This document shows positions 22,093 through 33,260 of a stretch of 64,000 nt of DNA, one piece after another. Position 1 is the stretch's first letter. Every line of letters starts with the position of its first letter. Below the pieces are notes generated by a model. That model ran no database searches, was not told the DNA's origin, and saw only the letters and a program-made list of their open reading frames with translations. Made by a program: the position numbers and the translations under genes. Source of the DNA: Schistocephalus solidus (lineage: Eukaryota; Platyhelminthes; Cestoda; Diphyllobothriidea; Diphyllobothriidae); NCBI GenBank assembly GCA_017591395.1, contig WEDG01002928.1:1-64000 (forward strand). Reading direction: 5' to 3'.

Positions 22093-23667
22093 TTAACTTC
22101 ATTGTTCGCGACAGTAGACCTTCCAGTAGTATGCAACTTTTGACTCCTTAACACTATGATGTGCAAGAAGTTGATATATTCATATGCATTTTTACTGAGT
22201 TCGTGACATTTCACGAGTTAAATATGTAATTTTCAGCAGAAACTTGTTATCCACTCCTTCAATGTCTACGCTGAAACACAGCGCAGAAATAAACTTTGAC
22301 TATGTAATTATTTACCATAATGACAGCACAGGTAATATCTAAAAGCCCAGAAATGTGCGTGCCGCTGCATGATGCACCTCGAGGAGTTCGGTTAATAAAT
22401 GGGTCCACTAGCATTTCCGTGTGTTTTCTAGGATACGCACTTCAGTTTCGATCCTGCCATGTTTAACTTTCCGAGGAAATTAAGACACTAACATGGAGTA
22501 AATCCTTCGGAACAAAACTTTGGCTGCTCGATCCGGCAGCTGATATGAATAGTTGAAAAAGCTTCTTCCGAAGGAATTACTCCAAATTCGCGCATTAAAT
22601 TTCTCGGAATTTAAACGCGGTATGCTTATGCTTTTATACTGCTTTTATTTAGGTGTATGATTCTGATTTAAATTAAACTGTCCAACTGTTTCCTTGCATG
22701 CAGCGAGTTTGCTTCAAAAATTCAAAATTTCTAGCTGCCAGAATGTCTACTGTGGTACATAAAAATTAATTACTTAATATTAATAAAACACTGGTACTAT
22801 CTTAATCATGCTGTATGAGGTCACAGGAACGAATTAGACAGAGAAGCATGTCACGAAGCGTTCTAAATTGAGTTTCTTGAGTTCATTCCGGACCTAAATA
22901 TGTTACGATTAGTACCCACTGAAATTAATTTAGGGACCTTTGGGTAATTATTCTAATAGTGAATCCTGGTTACGCTATTAGAGATCATAAACAAATTTCA
23001 GCTGAAATCAATCAACCTGAACTAAATCACCGCGTCAAATAGACAGGCTGCCACTAGGCTCTACGGTGTTCATGAAACGGGCAATTTCGACAGTATTTTC
23101 GATAGATATACAGTAGAATTTAGCAAGTGTATTACGTAAAGTACGCGCCGGTTTTCACATCCAACGGAGATTTGTCGTTCGGCACAAAATAATTCTCATA
23201 ATAAAATTCATAAATTCCAAATTTGAAATTTATGGAAAAAGAGTGAGCTCAGGCAAAGAAGTGAAATGAAACGACAGCGAATAACAGAAGAAACGAGGCT
23301 GAACGTCTAACTCTCTACAGAAGGCCCCACCACTTCCACGGGAAATTCATCTAGACTTTGGGCTAGGAACCGTTCATAAACAATAACATTTGCAATCTGA
23401 TCATAATACCTAGCACCTTCCAACCGAAAATGTGTATTCCGTAGACTATCTACTGGTTTCGGTGGAACTAGTATGAGATTAATTACATTGTAGAAAACGA
23501 CAAAAGCTTACGGGTTTGTGCTTTGGGCCCTCAGAATGCCGCGGTCTGAGTCGAGAGAATGATCAGGTGGTCAAGAAAACAGTCAAGGTCCGGTAAATGG
23601 GGACAATTTTGATCAACCACTGATTAACCCTTGCTGTAGCTTACGAAGCCCCCCCAGGCGCAGATCA
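22093..23667. other. Intergenic stretch with a 17-nt hairpin
   Basis: No gene recognised. 22495-22511 (GGAGTAAATCCTTCGGA) and 22567-22583 are reverse complements with one mismatch, separated by 55 nt. Nothing else was identified; the right end may contain unrecognisable gypsy RT sequence preceding the RNase H block. Confidence 0.4.
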
Positions 23668-24620
23668 ATGAGCAAAGGAGAAGGCAGGAAATGTGGCAAG
23701 AAAGTAAATGCAAGCACAGCAGATCTGACTATACGTCATTTCAGCAATCTTTTAGCAGACAGATATTTTTCAGGTTCGAACGACCACAATTCTCTCACTT
23801 ATGCCCTTAAGGTCAAGCCAGATATGTACTCAACCGGAGGAGTTCGTCTTCTAGACTAAACTTCGTAACCTGCTGTTTATATTGGTTACGTCTGAGGCAG
23901 CGATAATGCCATTGGTGATGCTTTATCTAGACCGTACATCAACACATTAAAATTCATATTTCACCTTCCGAAGCTTGCAGGCCTCAAATTAGAGGAGACG
24001 ACCATTACTGAACTGCGTATATATACTGTTCTGCAGCTTCAAGATGCACCATTCTTGCCTCGCATTGTATGATTTTGTGCGAGTGTTCCACAGGTACGCC
24101 CCGACTTGTTGTTACACTGTTCTACCGTAAGCTATTTTTCGGCGGTTTTCAATTCCTGACACTTGCCTTACTGCTCGTTTTATCTAACCGAAGACAAACT
24201 TAGACATTGCTGTTTGGATTTAGCAGTGTTTAACGTGTTAGAAAACCAAATTCGTTCGCCATACGTTTTCTCCACCACGCATATATGCGGTCCCGCACAT
24301 TCGATTCCATCATGTCCACTTGGACGTAGTTTAGAGTTATCCTCCTCACCTGGGAACACGCATATCCGGATAGGGGTTGACTGTTTCAAAAGATGGTCGA
24401 CTGCCAAAATTATCCTAGATACCTCGGCAGAACATATTTTTATGGTTTTCCTAAATCACCGGATTTCCCCTTTTTGTGTGCCAGCCATCATTACCACTGA
24501 ATATGGAAGTTACTTTCAATCCAGTCTCTTTTGTGACTGGACAAAACCCCTCGGGTGCACGTTCTACGGCCTCGTGGAGCGTCTACACCGTCAGCCTCCA
24601 TTCTTGAAGGGACAACCACC
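23668..24620 (+). mobile_element. Ty3/gypsy pol remnant (RNase H, integrase)
   Basis: Internal part of a decayed LTR retrotransposon. 23730-23855 reads IRHFSNLLADRYFSGSNDHN and SLTYALKVKPDMYS..GVRLLD, the end of RNase H. 23897-23940 reads GSDNAIGDALSRPYI, the ADALSR block. 24000-24100 has LKLEET...LRI. After broken zinc-binding sequence, integrase follows at 24290-24600 in two frames: FHHVHLDVV (first catalytic Asp), VDCFKRWSTAKII, then ITTEYGSYFQSSLF and GLVERLHRQ. The second catalytic Asp is Glu here. Several frameshifts and stops separate the blocks, and no LTRs were found, so it is inactive and incomplete. Confidence 0.75.
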
Positions 24621-24816
24621 TCCTTGCACTTTTGTTTATTCCATCACCTGTGAAGAAGGAAATCCAGTGCGGCGAGACATACATGTATATCTAAGTGGGG
24701 ACGTACGTTGCGTAAAAGCTACATTTAGTGACAGAGAAAAGTATGGAACAAACGGTACATGTAATTTCCCACACAAAGTCACCCAAAAGAACACCCTCCT
24801 CAGCATCAGGCTGTAG
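24163..24816 (+). pseudogene. Integrase-containing ORF of the gypsy remnant
   Basis: A 217-codon open frame. Residues from about 65 to 140 match the integrase core: NTHIRIGVDCFKRWSTAKII, FLNHRISPFCVPAIITTEYG, SYFQSSLF and GLVERLHRQ. The first ~60 codons are out of frame relative to the element. After the RQ motif, about 75 codons do not match integrase. The D-to-E change in ITTEYG affects a catalytic position. The ORF is an accident of a fossil rather than an intact host gene. No start codon context supports it. Confidence 0.65.
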
Positions 24817-27800
24817 TAGAGGGAATAATGCTCAGAGTTAACTTGCGAATGTTCAGAGTTTAAATTCGATTAATAGAGCTTGTTGCTCTACTGAACAAAC
24901 GTCTGGCAAGATGGGATCGAGGAATAAAAATTGGTTGCTGCAGTTGTTTAAGACAGATTGGGACACATGAGCGTAACTAATGAAGCAGGAGTGAAACAGA
25001 ACACACGATATTGTAGTGGACCATAAAACCTACAGGATTGTTTGAATTTACTAGAAACACATTTCGCGCGGATCCCGGATGGGAAAGGTGCAGTCGTTGG
25101 TCAGAAAGATGGCCAGTGTTCCTTCTATTTTTATCGCTGACATCTTCCCCCGTTATCGCTTTCGTTGCGTCTCGCATGTCCCTTACCGTGAGCATCTCCA
25201 TTACCGTCACCCACAGTTGCTGACAGCACTGCACTCCTCTAAGGTATCTGAGTGATCATTCGTGACCATCTCCCACTCCACACTGATCGATTGCACAGTT
25301 CCCCGATATTATTTTGTGTCCTTCTACTCCCCTTTATATTCCCTTATTTGCTACCGCTAACCAAGATCCTTTACGCTATAACCTTATTCTCTCCTTTTAT
25401 CTATATATGTGTACTTGACGACATTTTTAACGATTCTTCCAACGTTACATGACTGGAAGCTATTCCAGGTTATCCAGTCCATTGTGTGTGTTATCCTTGA
25501 CATCCTCGGACACTAAAATAGCACCATTCAAAGTTGGCCGGTGTGTTTATCTATTGAAAACATTTGTACAAGCGTACAGAAAATTTCATGCAAACCAAAA
25601 ACAGGAAAGACGAAAAATTGGAATTTTACTAGACCTAAAACGTTCTGACTGTCTGTATAATTTCGATTTCTTTCACCCTGTCTGCCAACGCCTGTTGTGA
25701 CATCTCCGTACTATAGTCGCTTGGGAATCCTTGAAATTACACCCATTCTTATCTTCCTCAACGTGTCGTTAATACTGTTGACGTTGGTTCTTTCTTTTAC
25801 TTCCGTTTTTGCGATCCATTTTTCCACACAAACCACCGTATTGCAAGCAGGAAGCTGTGGAGAAAATTATTCGATTTGCTTACTTTACATTCATAATTGG
25901 TCCATGTTTGCAACATAGTACGGGGCATTAACAGGATGGCGGTCAGATACACCTTCCGTTTTTGGATGGATTTATATATCGATTAAGCAATTTCGTCGTC
26001 AATCAGGACAGTTCTTGAAAATGTATGCACAAGTTACGGGAATGTGTCCAGAGATTTTACTGAACGTCATTCATAATGAGAATGGGTGCGCTGCACTCAT
26101 CGGAATGCACTTGTTGGCCACCATCTTCGCCATAATAATGAGAAATTTGGTGTTTGTATAGCCGAAGTCAACGAGGGTTACGTTCTGCTGCATGTCCCTT
26201 TCTGTCATTGGGTTTAGTGTGCACTCATCCACGCACTGCAAATCATGACCGTGGGTCTTGTGAGGTATCCAGTGTTCGTCAAATCGGCATACGATGTTGA
26301 TGGTCGATGGATTCCTATAGAAGCGTCAATCAACTCGGTGGTAAACCTGCGATTGCAGAGGAGGATAGACAACACAAAACATGCTTTCACCCCATTTTTT
26401 ACCTGCCATGCCCTAGTGATTTCCCATTATATATGAAGCGAACCAAATTTCAATCGATGAGTTTGGCCAGCATTTGCAAGTATAACTACTTAAATGGTAT
26501 TTTAGAGTGCCTAGTCACATTACGTCGTGACTGAATGGATCGAATGTCTTCATTATACCCACGTAGATGGTGAGGATTCAAGTAATTATTTATTAAAATC
26601 GTCATAATATTTGGCAAGCAACTGCGATGACATCGATAGTTCTGTATTTACTTCGAAAAATATGGAGACTGATGAAAATTTCTCGGTTCCGGTAAAGGTT
26701 TAGGCTATTACTCTGGGCGAGAGTGAAGATTTTGCATGCAATTTCGAGACGGAAGATGCCTCTGTGATTCGTTTTTGTAAATGTGAAGAAGGAGGTGACA
26801 TTCCTGAAGTCCGTTGGGCCGTTGACAAACTTCTCATATACGAGCGAGGTTATTATTCATAAGAAGTTGAGGACTGCCATCCTTGTTAAGTTTAACTGGG
26901 AGTAGCTCAATGCCCCGTACTTCTTCAGTGGAATCTGGTGTATAGATTTCATTATATGCAACAGTGAAGAAACATCTTTCACTTCTCTGTTGTTTTATTT
27001 TATGGATTCTGCTGATTGATTCATCCGGTATTGCGGAGAATTGAAGGGGGCGCCTCTTATGCTCTCAGCATATCAAGTTATCATTCGGGGTTTCTTCATC
27101 TAGGTGGTTGCTCCATTGAAAGTGAGTGGCACTGTAGTCGACTTGCTTTGAGGGTCAGATGGCGAGAATTTCTTAAATGTATTCCTGTCTGCTTACCCTT
27201 GTATTCTTTCGGCTTTGTGGGTCACAGATACATATTGCTTCTCCCTCACTCGTTGCTGCACCAGGCTTCAACATCCGAAAAGTGGCTTAGTTGGTTTCGT
27301 TTTATAGTTATGGTAAATCATGTGCAGGTTCGCAAAACCAATAGCAGATATCCTTGCCGATTCTAGCTTCATGTGCGACCGCTGACTACTAGCCCACTAT
27401 AGTGAAGACGCGCCGCTGTTGAGCCCGTTGCGTCTCAGCAATAGCATTTGTTCCGCAGCTTGCTCTTATATCACGCGAAGATTCAGACATGCATCATTTC
27501 TGAGGCCTCGTTTAAGAAAAGATGAGGCTGAAGCCAGCTTAGAGTTCCCCATGATACAGCACCTTTTTCACAAGCATGTTAAAGTTTTTGCACCCTTGGG
27601 TGAGATTCTACTTCAGCATTTCCTGATGCCTCGGCCGATGGTGCACTCCAGTTGTCTTCTTCTGGATCGCAAGTTTGAAGGTGTTGATCAAAAGGAGACT
27701 GTGTTCACCGCAGTCTGCATGAAAAGGAGGAAATCGCTGTTGCAACTGCGCATTCCGTGAGTTCCGTACCCTCCCTCCCTCACGCGTAGCGTGTTCTGTG

Positions 27801-27837
27801 CGTAGGTGGGCATTACATCAATCGAGGAAAATCATTT
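24817..27837. other. Long intergenic stretch, no supported gene
   Basis: About 3 kb with several ORFs of 60-116 codons on the plus strand (for example 25449-25700, 27016-27366, 27419-27760). None shows a domain, a transposon block or convincing splice sites. Some of it may be decayed gypsy or LINE sequence beyond recognition. Confidence 0.35.
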
Positions 27838-27955
27838 TGTCTGGGTGTAGCTCAGTGTTGAGACGTGTCATGGGGCTAGAGCATCAGCTGTGTTACTGCG
27901 GAGATGCTGACCTAGGTCCATGAGATGATTGTTCAAGATCACACATACCCTAACT
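27838..27955 (+). repeat. Degraded tRNA-like or SINE head
   Basis: CTGGGTGTAGCTCAGTG resembles an A box region, and GATTGTTCAAGATC followed by ACATACCC resembles a B box with matching end, but the spacing is about 118 nt, too long for a tRNA. It is best read as a SINE head with an insertion, or as chance. Confidence 0.3.
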
Positions 27956-28440
27956 TATGACGGAGGTTGATTTCAATTACGCGTTCATACTTCAATGTAC
28001 TCATTGTGAAATATCAATTTCCACCTGACCCTCACTGCCGGCTAGAAGGAAGCTCTTTTAATATTTGGCAATCTTCGAAGCCATGAGTATAAAGACTCCA
28101 TGTTTCTTTACAAGTTGATTTTTATTGTATTTTCCAGGAAAATAATCGTATGCACTAAGCTGGAATGAACCGATCCTCCCCTTAATTTTAACGTCAGGGT
28201 CTTATCTGAGCCTAAACTGGGAAGATAAAATGGACAGCAGTTACTAACACTTCTCACCCAAGGAAATTCTATTCCATTCCAGTTACACTGTCTTAACTCT
28301 CATCTCTAGTTTGTGCGACGCTTCCTCATCGTAATCAGCATTAATGTCACAACATTAATTTCACGATGTTCAGTTCAGTCCAGCGTTTTTGAAAGACATA
28401 GACTAACGTCATTGAACTCCAATTCGTTCGCATATTAACC
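27956..28440. other. Intergenic stretch, nothing recognised
   Basis: Short AT-rich stretch without a supported feature. Confidence 0.35.
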
Positions 28441-28445
28441 GGAAG

Positions 28446-28561
28446 TATCACAAAAAAATTGAAGGGAATAACAGATTCAATAATAATCTGATGGAAATTT
28501 ATACAAAAATGAATGAAGAGGTCACAAAATTACATTCGGAGCTTACTAAATTCAAAGATAG
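28446..28561 (+). CDS. Candidate internal exon encoding a coiled coil
   Basis: 116 nt between a possible acceptor (CCGGAAG|TATC) and a good donor (GATAG|GTGGGT). In phase 0 it gives YHKKIEGNNRFNNNLMEIYT and KMNEEVTKLHSELTKFKD, charged with leucines at heptad-like spacing. The open frame begins after a stop near 28415 and continues past the donor for about 32 codons, so an unspliced reading is also open. I cannot identify a family or partner exons. It is listed because its composition differs sharply from the flanking DNA. Confidence 0.25.
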
Positions 28562-29114
28562 GTGGGTAATATTATATAAAACGATTTTTCTAGGTAGCTA
28601 TAAGATATTTAGCCCTTGTTTCCTAAAGAAATTTATAAAAAACCCAGAGGTATTCTTTTAGAATAATCGTTTGGCATTCTTACTTCGAGTTTCGTGAGCT
28701 TTTACCTGCTGAGTAATCATTGCATTCTTATACGAGATTTAATAAATCAATCAACATTTCATACTGAACGGGTGCCGCGTGGTTTGAATTTCCTAGCTGC
28801 AAGATAACCGATTTTAATCGAGTCTTTGCACTAGAACAAACAGTCAACAGGCATTAATTGGTTCAAATTATTGAATCAATTAAATGAATCTTCCGTCCAG
28901 TTGCCTTCGGGACCCTCACAGTTTGACCAGGAGAGTTCTCCAAATAGAGCAACCTGCCAGAAATCTTGGCTTGGCCTACACAACCTACCAGTCCAATCTT
29001 GGCTCTAACTGCCCATCAGGCTTTCTGAGGAGTATCTGCAAAACATTTGATTCGTTCATTATCCATATTCTGGCTAACTGATTGTGAAATTTATATCGAG
29101 TAACTCGTTATAAC
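28562..29114. other. Flank of LINE D, nothing certain
   Basis: Includes a 65-codon ORF at 28884-29081 without recognisable sequence. It may be unique DNA or untranslated LINE D sequence, since the left direct repeat need not mark the true 5' end of that element. Confidence 0.3.
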
Positions 29115-29292
29115 AAATACCTTTAACAACTTCCACTAACAGACTTAGTTAAGAACGTTCGAGGGATTTCATTAATTTTCAAAAAAGGCGGAGGAGATAA
29201 TTTATATACTGCTTCTTTAAAACCGCTGGTTGTGTAAACCTACACCTAACCACCCGTTAATTCTTAAGTCACCACATAGAAATTCAAAAAGT

Positions 29293-29364
29293 CATGCCGC
29301 AAGCCGGGACTGAACGCGCGACCACCAACGCGATGGTGGCGCTCGCTAACCACTCGACCACCTC
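29293..29364 (-). other. Antisense tRNA-like sequence in LINE D 5' region
   Basis: Read on the minus strand it contains TGGTCGAGTGGTTAGCG (A box type) and GCGTTCAGTCCCG (B box type) at tRNA spacing, like the halves of a serine- or leucine-type tRNA. It is unlikely to be a working tRNA gene because the acceptor stem is poor. The right copy is at 35890-35961. Confidence 0.5.
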
Positions 29365-30196
29365 ATTACTGCAGCGGGCGCTCTTTCAAATTAATATGCA
29401 CGCTATTGACGACACTGCCGTTTGTAGAGGCTGTCAGAAACTGTCCATGAAGCTAACCCAGCTCGAGGATGAGATACGGCAAATAAAATCTGCGCTACAT
29501 GGCACCTCTAAAGCAGTAGATGCCACTCAGGAGTCTACTGAGCGACTTACCAGGAGGAAAACCATTTATACTCGATCAAAAGGTATCCAAACAACAACTT
29601 CGACAGCTGCTACGGCTACCGAATAACAAGTACCAATGGCACAGGACAAAAACAGTCCGCCTAAAACAAAAAAGCCGTCCAAAACGCAAAACTGACACGA
29701 AGAAGGAAAAAGCCAATGGACAACCGACTTCGAGAGATTCCTCAAAAAAGCTCGAGCACGGGGCTTTGACCATTGCCTTGTCCTCCACAGGATATACCGA
29801 GATTCTCAATCCAAGCACAAGCAGTGGAATTGATTCCCCAACCGAAACTACCACCTGCAATTCAAAATCGTCGAACCCGTGGAATTCGCCGAAACCAAAA
29901 AAACTGGATCAAAGCCAACACATAGCCAATCCTCATGCGCTCCATCCTCCCTAGGGCGCAACGTGAAACCTTCCCATCAGATAGTGGAAGACAGCGTCGT
30001 AGGTACAAAAAATTTCACTGACAACAACAACATTTTTATGATACAGGGACTACCTGAATCAACAGCTACGACTCCCGTAGACCGATATTCTGAAGACATG
30101 AACCACTTTCATGAACTTTTGAACAATATGCTGGAACCCAATACGTCGAGTGAACTGGAAAAAGCCTTCTGCCTTGGAAAACGGCCCGAAAGCTAA
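29294..30196 (+). pseudogene. LINE D ORF1 (left copy, frameshifted)
   Basis: Three overlapping frames cover the first ORF of LINE D: 29294-29626 (with CRGC..L and a heptad-rich LSMKLTQLEDEIRQIKSALH), 29520-29954 (basic, Lys/Arg/Gln/Thr/Ser-rich) and 29879-30196. The last contains NIFMIQGLPES and LEKAFCLGKRPES, the conserved ORF1 core of CR1-type elements, ending at a stop. The core resumes as RPRPLKVIM and LEFFQQDFSPVERNK in the frame starting at 30233. ORF1 proteins bind element RNA. The MPQAGTER start is doubtful because it lies within the tRNA-like segment. The shifts make a single product impossible. Confidence 0.6.
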
Positions 30197-31017
30197 TCTA
30201 AATCCACACGTCCTAGGCCTTTAAAAGTTATCATGACCAGTAGTCAGGACGCCAGTCTCATTCTGTCTAGGCGCTTTAAGTTAAAAACTCAAACCCTGGA
30301 GTTTTTTCAACAGGACTTCTCACCTGTGGAGCGGAACAAACACCATCAAATTTTCATCGAACTAAGGTCATCGTGTGCAAAGGAACCACGTATCTTTTTG
30401 TTCTCCGATTTGGAAAGTTTGAAAATCGTTAACACTTCGCTTGTTCGGATTCTGACATTAAAACTGCCACTGCACGAACGTAATTGCTCTTTGGAATTTT
30501 CTGGAAATTTTCTTGTGCCGAATTACCTCACAAAACGACATCAAATTGGAATTTGTTTATCACCTTCGTCGACTTGATAAAAACAGCCTCTTCACCAATA
30601 AATACTGTCATCTGCTCAGTGGACCAAAAGTGCAAAACCCCTTGAAGATCTGAAGTTATCCAGGACCTTTCACCTCTACAAACGGCTGAGTCGTTCCTGA
30701 ATATTCTTCCTATCATTTATTGTTTTTTTAAAGTGGTTTTGAACGAATAGGCGCATTTATTGCTCATATTGTTTCTATTGCGTCGTCGTTGGACCTCCGT
30801 TTGAAATTCGCTCGTCTCCAAGCTTTTTGACTTTTTGGCCAATAATCTGTTCCCAAAGTCAGGACTAAACGAAATAAGTTGTCATTGGATCACTTCGAAG
30901 GTTGCATCATTCTTTGCTTCGTAGTAACATTCGATAGTGAATTCGGTTCGGAAAAGCACTTCTTTTTGTGCTCAGTAAACTATTCGCTTGATAATTTAAG
31001 CTGCTCGTTAAAACTTA

Positions 31018-31422
31018 ATGCATCCTCATATAGATCTTGCTGGCATGGGAAACGCAAATGTTCACGACCCGACCATGCGAAAAAATTATTCACCGCTTCA
31101 GCCAGGACTCGAAACACCAACCTCTCGATTAGCTACTGATGCTCTTGACCGCTCGGCCACGCCCGGGAAACCAGCAGAAAAAACAAATAGTATACACTAC
31201 AAAAATAATGATCTCTCCTATCTTTGTAAACCGTTTTCGATTTCATGTGACAAAAACTTACCAGAAATACTCAAGTCACTCTCAGCAGACCGAGAAGAAC
31301 CACAAAGCAGCAATAATGAAGAAAGCAGCAAACTACTGAACATTACCAAAACTAAGCTAAACAGTGAAGGGCTGGCACACTGTGATGGATGCCGAGGACT
31401 CACAACCAGAGTTTTGAGATAA
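31018..31422 (+). pseudogene. LINE C ORF1 N-terminal fragment
   Basis: A 134-codon frame. The first third reads through the antisense tRNA-like sequence; the rest is Ser/Asn/Lys/Glu-rich and ends with LAHCDGCRGLTTRVL. A CDGC pair at this place corresponds to CRGC in LINE D ORF1, so it is probably the N-terminal part of the RNA-binding ORF1 product. The real start is not identifiable. The ORF1 core lies about 1 kb downstream in other frames. Confidence 0.5.
31095..31164 (-). other. Antisense tRNA-like sequence in LINE C 5' region
   Basis: The minus strand reads GGGCGTGGCCGAGCGGTCAA and ends GTTTCGAGTCCTGGCTGAAG, with A box and B box elements at tRNA-like spacing. It occupies the same relative position and orientation as the one in LINE D, though the sequences differ. 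Confidence 0.5.
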
Positions 31423-32309
31423 GAAGGAGACCTCGATCTCCTATCGGAAATAATATCAGTCCTCATAAAACATAATAAAATTAACTCGCCGAAACACGAT
31501 GCGAATGAGCCTAAAAACATCAGCAAGCTTGAACATAATTATCACAAGGAAACGGTAGAAGTCAATAGGCACAACATTAAGCGCAACAAAAAGAGAAAAA
31601 GAACAAAGTCATTAGAGCAAACCTCTGAGTCAGTTAAAATACAGATGACCAGAAAGAAAAATAAGCGAGGAGGAAATTATGTCTTGCGTTTCCCCAGGTT
31701 CGGGAAATCTAATGCACATAGAATCCGACTGCACAAAAAGTAAATCAGCGATCGACGGTCTCTGAAAAAGTCAAAAACAGTAATCGTAAGGTTTCTTTAC
31801 TGCCACGGACGAGCGACAGCAGCATGCTTTTTACATGTCCATCGAACAACAATGAAGCAGGGCATGGTAACCAGCAAAGTAATGGCGGAAAAGTGGCCTA
31901 CGACTTATCGACAGACCTGGATGCCAAAAACCAAAATGCAGGTTTCCCGGGTGCTATTCGTGCAAACGCATTGTCAGGAGAACTCACGCAGTTTGAAAGG
32001 TCCATAGAGATGTCTGCAAATGAACCAACAGGCTCACCGATGAAGACAAATTTGAACACAGTATTAAAGACTGTATCAAAGGGTATGATTCAACCTTCAA
32101 TCACTAAAAAGAAAGCAGGATGCAGAAACGAGTTTTTTTCCTGACAGGTCATGTTGTCTGGTAGTTCAGGGAGTCTCCGAGGCTACTGGGGAAAACGCCA
32201 AAAAGAAAGGGTAAAAACAGGATCTGCTGACATTCCAAAATTTATTGAATGATACGCAAGAAACTGGTGTGACAGTCGACATCAAAAAGATCTTTTCGAT
32301 TGGGACCTC

Positions 32310-32675
32310 TCGTTACAAAATGAAACGCATGAGGTTCGACCAAGACCATTAAAAGTCGTTTTTGGGGGAGTAAACAGCAGGTAGATCTATTGCTCTCTCG
32401 AAAGTCCCAACTACGAAAGAATCATCGTGGAGTTTTTTCAGCCGGATTACTCTCCCACCGATCGGATGAAAATGAGGACACTGGTAGCAGAATTGAAAAA
32501 GACGTCAATACGAGGGGAACAAAACTTGAAAATAGCAGACAACAAAAATCATCAAAACGGTGCGCTCGTTTTTATGGGAACATCCGGTGAAATTGACGGC
32601 AACCACGCCGGTCAAAAAGCCCTACCAAATGCCTATAGATTTGAACCCAGACAGGAGACTGGATATATCTTGTGA
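32310..32675 (+). pseudogene. LINE C ORF1 core, broken
   Basis: Two frames hold the conserved end of CR1-type ORF1: RPRPLKVVFGGVNSR near 32340, then VEFFQPDYSPTDRMKMRTLV and AELKKTS near 32430-32500. LINE D has the matching RPRPLKVI and EFFQQDFSPVERNK. Between the two is a frameshift and a stop. In active elements this protein accompanies the RNA and acts as a nucleic-acid chaperone; here it cannot be made. Confidence 0.6.
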
Positions 32676-32792
32676 AATATCCAGCAGAAATCTCCATGTG
32701 GAAGACAGAACTAAAAATCTTCAGAAATCGAGGCAAGGAAACAAGATTAAAAATGATGTACACAAATGTGCAGAGTCTATTGAACAAAATGG

Positions 32793-33260
32793 ATGAAATT
32801 AAACTGGTCGTGGACCATTTTACAACCTGACTTCATAGCTCTAACTGAAACATGGTTAAATGAACAAATCGCAGACACCGAAGTCCGAATAGACGGTTTT
32901 CAGCTTATCCGCATGGATAGAAACGGACGTAGGGGTGGTGGAATCGCAATGTTTATACGAGAAGGAATTGACTTTATTCCGGATGGGCCCTCGCCAAGTA
33001 GGATCTCGTCTTGCGAAATACTTTGTTGTAAACTGAAAGTCCCAAACCAACCAGACCTCCATATTGCCGTGGTATATCGACCCCCAGGTCAGCGAATGGA
33101 CACGGACGAAGCACTCATCGCAGAGGTAAAGCAAATCTGCCGTAGTAAACATTTATTAATACTTGGAGATTTCAACGCTCCCGATATCGATTGGGTGTCA
33201 ATGTACTGTTCGCGATCGGAAAATTCATTCGAACAGCAATTACTTCCAGTTGGTAAATGA
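32793..33260 (+). pseudogene. LINE C endonuclease fragment
   Basis: A 155-codon frame covering most of the APE-type endonuclease: DFIALTETWLNEQIADTEV (the catalytic Glu in TETWL), RMDRNGRRGGGIAMFIREGI, LHIAVVYRPPG, then LLILGDFNAPDIDW (GDFNAPD metal-binding block). The entry motif MMYTNVQSLLNKMDE lies at 32755-32800 in another frame, so one frameshift precedes this ORF. The next block (QSSCLDLIISRD, LGRSDHCVL, the SDH motif) follows at 33163-33459 in yet another frame. The domain nicks target DNA to prime reverse transcription. Confidence 0.75.

Larger units (their letters stand above)
29115..30366 (+). repeat. Left copy of 1.25-kb direct repeat (LINE D 5' region)
   Basis: Near-identical to 35712-36962. 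By eye I find four substitutions and one 1-nt indel (near 29487). It carries the LINE D 5' region: an antisense tRNA-like sequence, the zinc-type DTAVCRGCQKLSMK segment, and ORF1 up to SPVERNKHHQIFIEL. Both copies share the same premature stop after FCLGKRPES, so they derive from one already damaged copy. LINE D sequence stops abruptly at 30366. Confidence 0.9.

Noticed and set aside
24163..24816. 217-codon ORF as an intact host or viral-type integrase gene
   Set aside because: Only part of the frame matches integrase; the rest is out of frame with the element, and a catalytic residue is changed.
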